Positions 9,431 through 20,672 of a DNA stretch of 64,000 bases are shown one piece after another. The position numbers and the translations under genes were made by a program. Source of the stretch: Tribonema minus (Eukaryota; Sar; Xanthophyceae; Tribonematales; Tribonemataceae); the NCBI GenBank assembly GCA_017506865.1, contig JAFCMP010000335.1, forward strand, positions 186,001 to 250,000, read 5' to 3'. The notes beneath the pieces are model-generated. The model made no database searches, had not been told where the DNA came from, and saw only the letters and a program-made list of their open reading frames with translations. Numbering within the stretch: the first letter of the stretch is position 1; each line of letters begins with the position of its first letter.

Positions 9431-12400
9431 TCAGTGCGCAGGCTCGACCCAGCTGGCCTCCCCCGTCTCGTCCTTGTACCAGTAGTGCGCCTGCGCGGAC
9501 TCATCCCAGTATTCCGTCCAGCCGTACAGCGTGCGCTGCCCCGCAGCATCCACATTATACCTACCCTCTGCCAGCTCGTAACCGCTCGCATACGCCGGCG
9601 CCCTGATGCCACTCGCGCCATCGCCGCCGCCGCCATCGTCGTACCCGTACGAATCGACGGTAGGCGTGCCGCCGCTGCCGTCGTGGTCGTACGAGTACGG
9701 CAGCAACTGCTGCTGCGCGGCGGCACTGGCGTCTTGGCCGTACGACTGCGCCTGCCACAGCGCTCCGCTGTCGCCAGCAGTGCTCCACGTAGCGTAGTCA
9801 GCGACGCCGCCGCCGCCGCCGTCGACCCAGTTGCCGCCCTCGTCATAACAGCCGTTGCTGCCCTGCGTGAGTCGCCAATCGCCGTCCTGCTGCGCGGCAA
9901 CAGCAGCATCGTCGTGTTGCCCGTAGTACGCCGCGTACTCACCGCTGCCGTCGGCGCCGTACCCCCCGCCCTCCTGTAGGGCGTAGGGGTAGCCGGCCCA
10001 GGCCTGCGGCGCGTAGCTCGCGGCAGCGGCGGCGGCAGCGGCGGCGGCTTCCGCAGCGGGCATCCAGGCGACGTCGAGGTCGTGCCAGCCGTGAAAGCGC
10101 TTGTGGCCACGCAGGTGCACGCGCGCCCAGCACGCGCCGCAGTAGCGGTCGCTGCACGCCTTGCAGAGGCGCAGCGCGTAGGCGGCGTCGCACTCGTCGC
10201 AGCGGCGCCGCGCGTCGCGCGCCTGGTAGAGGGCCGCGTAGCGCAGCGCGAAGGCGCGGCGCGCGGCGGCGCCGCGCCACCACGCCTGTGTTGAGCGATG
10301 ATGCGGTGTCGGAGAGGGGGGGCGGAGGTGGATGAGCATGAGTGTACTGTCGGATCTGGTCGTACATTTCTCGAAGGCGCCGCGCCACCACGCCTGCGTC
10401 AAGCGATGACGTGGTGTTTGGTGGTGATGGGTGTCAGAAGGGGGCAGAAAGGGGGGGGGAGGGGGGGGGGGGGAGGCAGATGAGAATACTTCGGGAAGTA
10501 TGGGCGTGAATTTCCCCAAGGCGTTGCGCCACCACGCCTGTGTTGAGCGATGATGTGGTGTTTGGTGGTGATGATGAGTGTTGAAGGGCGGGGGGAAAGG
10601 GGGTGGGGTAGATGAGCGTGCGTGTAGGGCGTTGGCGTGCATTTCTTGAAGTACCAAAGGTGAGAGGCACGGCAAGCACGTGTGGTGGCACCCGCGGGGT
10701 GTGCAACCGCATGCACATGCCCAGCTGGTGTGCAAAAGGCGTGTACCTCAAAATACATGGCTTCAGATTGCAGCTCAAGTGGTGGGCACTTGCCAGCGGA
10801 ACACTGAGAGCAGATGGATTTCGTGTGCAGCACACCGTGGGTGTCAGCACTACCATCAACTTCAACCACAAACGTCAACTCCACCCAACACGTTACATCT
10901 GCTGCAACACGGACCACGCTCCTCACCTGCACAGCGACAGCCGCTGCCGCCGCCCTTGCCGCCGCCGCCGCCGCAGCCGCCTTACCTCGCCTGCTGCCGC
11001 CGCCGCCACCACTGCGCAGTTCTGCCACCGCTCGCCGCGCCGCAGCGATGCGCCAGCAGCACTGCAGCCTGACGACCATGGTGATGACCATCTCGGCGGA
11101 GATTTCGGGGCAGACCAGCGCGCGCAGGCGGCGGTCCAGCGCTGAGCATTGCCACAGGGATCACACGCAAAGTCAAGTCAGGGTTAATGCTTGAAGTTAC
11201 TGTTTGAAGTCTGAGAGGTGAATAGAAAAGGGGTTGCAGTGGCGCGGCTCCACAAGTCGGGGTGAGCAACTGAAGTTAGTGTGGGAAGTTCGGCAGGAGA
11301 GGGGTTGCATGGTGTGGCTCCTCAGACTGCTTGACTCTATTGCCTGTCCCATGACTCTATTGTATTTGGTGTACAGCGAGGGTCACGATATAAGAGCGGG
11401 TCCGTCCCGGCAACTCCACCGCTCTTATACCGTGACCGCTCTTATATTGTCCTTGGGCTTAACTAGGGTTAGCTCTAACCCTAGGCTAACCCTAGTCCTA
11501 GACCTAGGGTTTGAAGTATTTGAGTAGGGTTAGTGTGCCAACAGTTGAAGTTGGCTACGAATGAAGCCGGCAAGCAATTGCACCGTGCGGTATACGCTGT
11601 GACTTGATCGATATGCGCTTGAGCAGTGTTGAATACCACGCAAAAGCCGCTGTTCAGGCATTGTTTGTGAGGCCGCTAGTGGTAGGTGGGCACGACATAA
11701 GCGGTCTGCCCCGTGCTGCACCAATCCGCTCTTATATCGACCAGATCCGTGTTCAGCCGTCAGACCGCTCTTTACCGTGACCGCTCGAGCGCTCTTATAT
11801 CGTAGCCGTCGCTGTACTTCAGGGGCCCACCCTTTTGAGTGTTGGAATCAGAGCCACTTGCATACATGCACTCATGGGCAGCAGCTATCACGCTCAAACA
11901 CGTGCAACGGCTGGACAGAGAAAGCGTCACTCGACAGTTGTCCATATCCCTTGTAGCCCTTCACTGCGTATGGCAACTGTAACCTAAGTGCTGCTCGTAG
12001 CCGCTCGCCTCGACGGTACCCGCCCTCCGCACGGGCCATGCGGCCGTGCTGCATGCCCTCTTGTTCTGTCTCCATAAGTTATAACATGTTTGCCTCGTGG
12101 CCAATGACTGCAGCAGCGGCGACCACGGTTATTGGTGGAAGGCACTTGCGGCTAACCATCCCTTGTCACCTAGAGCTCTGCGATCTTTTGATTTGTTTTT
12201 CATGAATGAGTTGAGAATATAGAAGTGGACGGTATGTATGAGCCGCTGCGCACGCGCACCTGCCGCGCGCTGCCGCGCCCGCCACTCGCAGCGGCTAGTG
12301 GCGCTGAATGCCCTCTCACTGATACTCGGCTGATTCAAAGTGCATACGGCATGACTCTGGTTTACATGCAATAGCGCACGCGCTCACCTGCTGCTCGCGG

Positions 12401-15400
12401 CCGCATGAGCGGCTTGCCGTGCCTCATGCCCTGTCATCAGATCTACATACGGCATGAGCCTAAAGTTTTTTCTACCTACGTTACACATGAGCCGCTGCGT
12501 ATGCGCGCACCTGCTGCGCGCGCCGCGTGACCGTGCTGCACGCCCTTTCGTTCGACTTACATGCGGCATGAGTTACGTCTACTTCTTTGTGTCTTTTTAG
12601 AGCGCTGCGCACGCGCTCACCCGCCGAGCGCTGCCGCGCGCGCCGCTCGCCACGGCGGTGTCCCGCCTCCGCGCGCGCCGCGTGGCCGCGCCAGTCGCGC
12701 TGCAGCAGCCCCGCTGCGTGCCGCCGCTGGTCGCCGTCGTCCCTGCGCCGCGCGGCGCCCACGTCACACCAGCGAGCACGGCTCTGCACGCCGCGCACCA
12801 TCGCCTGGGGAGTCACGCGTTGCGGAGGGGCAGATGGGGGCGCAAGGGGGCAGGCGGTTGAAGTTGAGGTTGTGTTGAGTAATGCAGCGTGTGAGGCTGA
12901 TTTGAAGGAGAGTCACGCGTTGCGGCGGCGCAGAGGGGCGCATGGGGGGGCAGGCGGTTGAAGATTCGGTTGAGCGAGGCATATGAACAGTGTGAGCCTG
13001 TCCGCAGGAGAGTCGCGCAGTGTCGGCGCGGCGGGCCGTTTTGTGGTTCCGCCGAGCGGCGCGGTGAGTGACAAGTTGACCTCGCGCCAGCGCGCGCGGC
13101 ACCGCACACGCCGCGCGCCAGCGCCTGCGGAATCGTGCATTGCGGCGGCAGCAGAGGGGCACGAGGGATGCGTTTGAGGTGGTGATGAGCGATGCAGCTG
13201 GAATAAAGTCAGCTCTGGACGCTGCGGACGAGCGCCTGCTCTTGCGGGGAGAGTCACGCATTGCAGAGGGGTAGAGGGGCACAGGGAGGCAGGCGGTTGA
13301 AGTTGTGTTGTTGAGCAGTGCTTGAAGTTGTGAGCCCATTCCGGAGGATAATCACGTGCTGCTGCAGTGTCGTAGGGGCAGGCCGTTTTGCGGTTCCGTC
13401 AAGCTGTGCAGTGCACGACAGATTTGAACAAACAAGTTGAAGTAAGAAGCAGGGGCTCGGCTGCAAGGGTCCATCACCATTTACCGCTTCTCTTCCGCGT
13501 GCCGTGGGGACAGCCGCGCTCAGCCTTGCGTATGTGTGCATGTGCCATTCTCATGCGTTCGTACTTGGTTGATGCGGACATCCCTGCGTAGCCGCTGCCT
13601 GCATGCTCGGCGGCGCCATCATTCTCTGGCGCCCTTGCTTGCAATGTTGCAGAGCTACACTAGGTTCGCGTACTTCATGTCCCATGGCTCACCTCACACA
13701 ATTAACGCACTGACTGAAGTGCTACAGCATCAAATATACCTACATACCTACTGGCCTTGCTCCCCAGTGAGTCGGACTACACCAGGGTGGCAAGCATCAT
13801 GTCCCATGCCTCAGGCACTGCTTCAGCTAACGCACCTGTATACTGGTGGCGGCAGCCGCCAGCCTGAGCACCTGCGCGCGCCGCCGCGCGTGTATGCCGC
13901 ACACCAGCACCCGCGCCGCGTGACCGCGCCATGTGCACTGCAGCAGCGCCGCCGCTTGGGCTTGTCGAACTGCCAGTGCTGCTGCGCGTTCGCCTGCGGT
14001 GTAGTGAGCAAAGAATTATTAAGTCATTGACGTCGCGGCTGCGAAGGCATGCCGCAGCAATGCCACAAAGACTGTCCAGCGTGACAGGAGACCATCTGCT
14101 TCACAGTACCCTCGCAGGTAGAAAGCGTACGGAGCAAACGTGGCGCACTGTCAGCGCTGCCGCGCTTTCGCCGGCGGTGCAGTGAGCGGAAAGCTGGCTG
14201 GTAAGATGACGCCACGGCTGCGACGGCATGCTGCATACAGTGCTGCAAGGAGAGAACCATGTGGCAGAAGATGAGCTGCGTGACAGAAGACTTGCAGAAA
14301 AGCGCACAGAGCATACGCCACGTCAAGGTTAATCTGCATCGGTGACTCTTAAAGACAATGGCTGGTGACATACTAGCGCTGCCCTTCCTGCTGGCTGCAC
14401 TTCAAGTTCAAGTACCCTTTGACGCAAGTCATTCTGGAATGTATGATGAGCTTTGTCATGAGTGACATTGCGAGACTGTGTTGAGTACTGCCTCTCTGCA
14501 TCACCACCTACCTAATCATGAACGCTCACCCTTGTGCGGCTGTTGTCACAACCTGGCCTCCGCTTGAGGCACGCTTCTGGCACATCCGTTCATATACCAT
14601 ATCGATCTATACGAACACCAGCACAACGCTCTGGACGATGCAATGTTATGACAGCGGCAAGCTCAAACAAGGCTTGCAGGTACGTGCCAGTGGCTCCTCA
14701 TCATTATCCTCGTCATCAACATCCAATGCCGCCCTCGGCAGCAGTAGCGCACCATTATCCTCGTCATCAACATACAATGCCGCCCTCGGCAGCAGTAGCG
14801 CACCATCCCATATGCAAATGCCGGCGGTTGTGGTGGCAGTTTTTTTACTTCTCAAAATAGCGGGACGGCTGCCATATAAAGGAAGTGCAACTACAATACT
14901 TACCATTTTTGCTTTCACAGCATACTGTGTTATATGTCCAGTGTCGTTGCTGCAAGCCTCAGTTGCCCCACCTCAGCAGTGGGTCTTTTCGAGTGGCAAA
15001 GGTGCTGCCAGGTAATGCAATAGCCGCATTTACAAAATGTGGTGTTGCTGCTTCAACATCTTGTTGTTGAAGTATGCTCAGCGTTGTTGCTGCAACTCAG
15101 TTGCGCCACCTTAGTGTTGGCCTCGCATATGCTTTGCTCGCTGTTGTGCACTGCCCTGACCCTTGCCCTAGCCCAAATTCTGACCCCAAAACCCTAACCC
15201 TAACCTGACCCCCCACCCTAAGTAAGCATGCCGATGCACTCCATCATGCGCTTTTACAAGATCACCACCAGATGGTCCGTTTGAGCGACCACGAGATTAG
15301 CACCTGCCAACCTCAGACGCCTTTCTCAAGCCACGCATTAATTCATGAAGCAAGTGCTGATACGAGCTGATTGCTGTACTGGGACTGGGCCCCCTAACCC

Positions 15401-18400
15401 TAACCCTAACGCTAACCGTAACCCCAAAGCTGTTGTGATACTAGTTGAAGGCTTGCTTTTCATTTATAATTTTTGGTAGCACCGAGTCACACCTGCCAGC
15501 CTCAGACGCTCTTGCTCGAGCCGCGCCGCCTCCGCCGCAGATATGACACCACGAGTAGTGCATCCATGCCTAACGGCAGAACACTAATCCTAGCCCTCCC
15601 CTTACCCTAAACCCAAACCTCAAGCCCTAACACTAACCCTAACCCTGACCGTGACGCAGTTGTGACACCAGATGAGAGCTTGATTTGCTTCTCAGACCGA
15701 GTCGCACCTGCCAGCCTGAGGCGCTCTTGCTCGAGCCGCGCTGCCTCCGCCGCGGCGCGCGCGCGCGCCGCCGCCGCCGCGCGCCGCCGCTCGCGCTCTG
15801 CCGCCAGCAGCGGCGCGACGCGCTTACGCGCAGCGCGGCCGCGGGCCAGCGCCTGTATTCTGCGCACTTGCGGTCCGTGCGCCACCTCCTGTGCGGCCAG
15901 ATACTGGAGCTTGAGGCGGTAGTAGATGGTGTAGGTGCGCGCGGCGGCGGCGAGCGCTGCGGCGGCAGCAGCGGAAGGGCAGGATGCAGTGCAGTCGGAT
16001 GAGCGCGTGAGCAACGCGCTTGTGTGTGTGGCATTGCTGCATTATTTCGGCAACGTGAGCGTGCCATCTATCTGGCGGCGGGGCGAGCGCTGCGGTGGCG
16101 GTAGAAGGGCAGGGATGCGGGTGCGGTTGGACGAGTGCGTGAGCAACGCACGTGCGCATGGCATTGCTGAGTGTACTGTACCAAGCAAGCTGCCCTGCAT
16201 TCTTTCGACAACGTGAGCCTCTGGCAGTGGCGGCGAGCGCTGCGGCGGCGGCGGCGGCGGCAGCGGAAGGGCAGGATGCGGTGCAGTCGGATGATCTTGT
16301 ATGCCGTGCGTTTGGGAGAGCGACTCACAGGCTCATGGCAGCGGTTCTCTGCGCTCGCCGTTCAATGAGTGCATGGGCGATGCGTGTGCGCGTGGCTGTG
16401 CCGAGTTTGATGGTCAAGGATTGCTGCGCTAGGTCAACATAGACATAGATTGACTCAACATGGTGCCACAACACCTCTAAACTGCGCACGGACACCTCAT
16501 GCGCTCACCTTCTTTTCTCACGCGCCCCCCCTCCTGAGCACTGCCTCCCCCATCACCGCCATCAGCGCGCAGCTCATTTCCGCACGCATCACCAGCGCTG
16601 TCGCCGAGCGGCGGCAGCAGCGGACCGGCGGCAGCAGCCAGTTCCTCCAGTTCGCTGCCCTGCAGCCCCTGCATGTGCATCTGCTGGCACAGCGCGCGCA
16701 TGGCACGCACGATGTCGTCGCGCGCGGCCGCCAGCTGCCAGCGCGCCAGGCGCCCGCGCGCCGCCGCCTGTATCGCCGTCGCCGCCGCCGCCGACTGCTG
16801 CGTTGAGCGTGCGCGGCGCGGTGTGAGGCGATGTGGTCATGATGGTGATGCTCAGCATGGTGATGCGAGGCTGTAGGTCGTGGTTGCCGCCGCCGCCGCC
16901 GAGTGCTGCAGGCGCGTGCGCAGCGCAGTGCGCAGCGCGGTGTGGCGATGGCGCGAGGTGGTGTGGTCATCATGGTGACGCTCAGCATGGTGTCGAGAGC
17001 CTGTGCTTGTATCCGACACCATAGCAATGAGGTGACGACTTGAAAATGACAAGTAGAATTGCCGTCGGCGCCGCCGACGAGTGCTGCACTACGGCTGCAC
17101 AGCGCAGTGTGTTATGATGCTCAATGCGGGGTCAACCCTAGCCCTTGTTCAACATTTTGGCGATGAGATGACGACTTGAGAACGAACAAATAGCAAACAG
17201 CAGCGGTACGTGCTGTGGGGACGCGCGCGGTAACCCTACCCCTTACCCTGATGCTCACCCTAAACTCAAAGCTTAGAGCGCTGTGGGGCAGTGGCACAGA
17301 CCAGGGTTAGGGTTAGGGTTAGGGTTAGAGCGTCTGTGGTGAAGATCAATAGCAGCAGTGGCTGGAGCCCTGTTCACCTTGGCGCTTGTTAACCCTTACC
17401 CCACTGCACGACAAGCCACGCTACCCCTGTCCCTTCCCTAACCCTAATTCTAAACCCGACCCTCTCCCAGAACCTCGCCCCCCAACCTCACCTCGGCTGC
17501 GCGCCGCCGCTGCCGCCGCCGCCGCTTCCGCCGATACAGAAACTGCAGCGCGAGCGCCACCGTCATGGCCGCGCGTGCGCGCTCGCCGCTGCTGCCGCGC
17601 TGCGCCGCTGCAGCAGTGCTCCGCTGAAAAGCGTTGTGCTGCTTGCGCACCAGGTGGCGGCGCGCCAGGCGCTGCACCCTGAGCGCTGCTGTGTGTCTCT
17701 CGCGCTGCTCTGTTTTGACGGCTACGACGCGTTTTCGTGCTGTGGCGCCGCGGCAGCGCGGCTGTGCCCAGCGCGCGATCCTGTTTCCAGGTGGGAAGAA
17801 GCGTCCGGGGGGAAGGGGGGGGTCGGAAGGGGTGAGAAGGGGGGGGGTTCACGTGAGGGGTTAGCTGAAGGTTGACACAAGGTGCTGTTTGCGTGCAACA
17901 GATGTTGCTGAAAGGCTCAACATCGGTTGTATGATGATGCGAGAATGAAGAGTGGTGCCATATGCTACATATGCAGTTGCACTTTGAGTGTACACGTTGA
18001 AGAACTCGTTTGCAGTGTACACACATTTGCAGGAAATTGTACGGGAAATATCATGCGTACACGACACTGACTGTCTAAGACACGGCGTTGCTTTCATCCA
18101 CGACAACACTTCGCGTGCTACAATCATAATGTGCAGCTTGAATCGGGTATGTTTGGGTCACGTACAACCTTGTCCATGCCTGTCAACAGCGCCCACAACA
18201 ACCGCATCCGTACACCACTGCATCTCCCCGCAACCCACCTGGCGCCGGCAGCCACCTGTTTCCCCGCGAACATCACAGGCGCCTTCGCCTTCGCCGCCGC
18301 CGCTGCCGCCGCCGCCTTCCGCCGCTCCCGCGCGGCGCAATTGCGCAGCACGGCGGCATCCGCGCGCCGCCGCGCCGCGCGCGCGCGCGCCGCGCGCTGT

Positions 18401-20635
18401 ATCACCGCCGCCCGCCGCTCGCGCTGCCGCCGCAGCCGCGCCGCCCAGCCGCGCGCGGCGCGCTGCAGCTGCCGCGCAGCGCTCAGCTCGGCGCGGCGCC
18501 GCCGCGCTGCGCTGCGGGCGCGGCGCCGCCGCAGGAGGCACTGGATGGCGGTGGCGGCGGCGGCGCGCGCGGCGGTGATACAGCGCACGGCGGCGGCGCG
18601 GCGGCGGCCGCGGTGGCCGTGCCAGCAGCGCTGGATGCGCGCTGCGGCGGCACCTGATGGGGGGGTTGGGTGGGGGCCATGCGTGTGCAAGGGGAGAGCT
18701 GTGTGGCAGGCTGATTGTTGCAAAGTTTGTGGAGCTGCAAGGCCATGTGTCGGGCACGCAGCAGGAGAGCTAAGTAGCGCGTTGTGTGGTGAGCTGTGGC
18801 ACGCTGCGTTACCTGTAACAGGACCAGCGCGCTAGTGCAAGCCGCGTGTAACACATGTTACAGTGGGCATTGAGCGCACGACTGACAATTGTTGGCCAGA
18901 TCGGAGCGCATGGAACCTTAATCCCGGGTTCTGATGCCTCCAGCAGTGATGACTTGAATTCGAAAAGGGCCGGCTGAATGCTCCAACAGGTGGCCTGAAG
19001 TCAGTAAGTAATGAAAACAGTGCCCATACACACACTCACTACTCAACGACACATGCCCAGCGTACGCCCGGCGACAGGCGCAGCTTGCGCGCGTTCACAG
19101 CGACCAGCCAGCCTGAGCGCGGACACCCCCCGGGCTGAGCAGTGACTGACTCGCCTTCGCGCCACGCCCGCCGCTCCACGCGCCCCCGCCGCAGCCCCGC
19201 CGCCCTCCTGTACAGCCCCTGAATTACGGCAGCGGCGCGCCGCCGCCGCAGCGCGCGCCGCCGCCGCACCACCCTCCTCCGCGCGAGCCAGCCGCGCGCG
19301 GCGCTCTGAATGCGCGCCGCCGCGGCTGCGCAGCGCAGGCGCCGCCGCCGCCGCCGCGCCAGAAATCCACGGACAACACGCTGCGCTTCTATTGTTGCCG
19401 CGGTGACCTCCAGGAGGCGCTCGGCGGCGGCGGCGGCGGCGCAGCACTGCAGCGCGCGGCGGAGGCGGCGGCGGTGGAGCGGCGCGAGGACGCACCAGGC
19501 GAGCGCTGCCGCGCCGGCGGCGCGGGAGAAGGCGCGCGCGGTGGGCCGCAGCGCGAGGTACCTGCGCACACGGCGGTGGCGCGAGGGGTGTAAGGAATGT
19601 GGCTACATGTATATGTATGTGGTGACGGAAGGCGGGTCAGTGCACATGCGTGTCGGGAGCAGGGCGAACAGGTCGTCACGAGGTGTACGCCAACCGAAAT
19701 GTGGGTGCTTGCTGGAGTGCGCCAGGGGTGTGTATGCATGTTGTGCGTGTGGCAGCGGACGGCGGAGGGGGGCTTCTTGCGCAGCGGCGCGTATGCGTTC
19801 AAGGCGCCCTTGACACTTTATATTGTGCGTAGCATATTGATCTGCAGTGCTGGCCGCGCTCAGCGAGGAACCACATACTTCAACCTCAACTACTACTTCA
19901 GCATTACACATGCGACCCCAGAAACTGACATTGTGTGCGCGCGCCAGCGAGCACAGGCGCGCGCCACGTGCCGCGCCTCCGCCGTTTCCGCCAGCGCAGT
20001 GAGTCGCTCCAGGCCCCTGCCTATTAGTGCGCGGCGCGCGTCGACTGCCGCCGCGCCGCCGCCGCCGCCCCGCGCACGCTGCTGCTCCCTGCGCTGGCTC
20101 AAGTCCTTGGACCATACACCAACCTGGACGTGTGTAGCAGTGGTAGGAGAGGGGAGAGAGCGGCGTGTGCGTTGGTGTTAGCCGGTGTGGCGAGGTGTCA
20201 GATTTTGCGGACGAGTACAGTACAGTACAGTACGGTACAGCAAGGTACAGCAGAGTACAGTGCTGAACAGTGCAGTGCAGTGCACTGATGAGCCATGTCG
20301 CTCGCGACACGCGCACTGCAGCAGCACGCCACTCAGTGCAGCCGTGCAAGCACCGCAGTCTTGCGTTGCAGCAGCAGCGCACACCGCGTGACTGACAACA
20401 ACTTCACTTCACCTTCCGCCGCGCGGCGGCCTCGTTGTCGTGCGCTGCGCGCTGCGCCTGCTGTAGCTCCGCCCTCAGCTCCGCGATGCTCAGATGGCCC
20501 TTGAACCCCGTGCGCAAGACACGTGGCGTGGACCTAGGCCTAGGCCACGCGCCTGTCGACTCATCGTCATCCAAAAACGCGGTTCGCAACCGGGGCAGGC
20601 CGTGCGGGGACTTGGTGGTTGGGGATGCTGCCGCA

Positions 20636-20672
<37 letters not shown>

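Noticed and set aside
12238..12350. Possible extra exon of the IQ/WW gene
   Set aside because: It has a donor-like end and a WRARQRAA-like frame, but exon 9 joins exon 10 in phase without it and it is one of a series of decaying exon 9 copies.
17421..18026. Longer minus-strand frame over exon 5 (reads RSRQNRAARETHSSAQ)
   Set aside because: The other frame gives an IQ-like LQFLYRRKRRRR segment and splices in phase at both ends.
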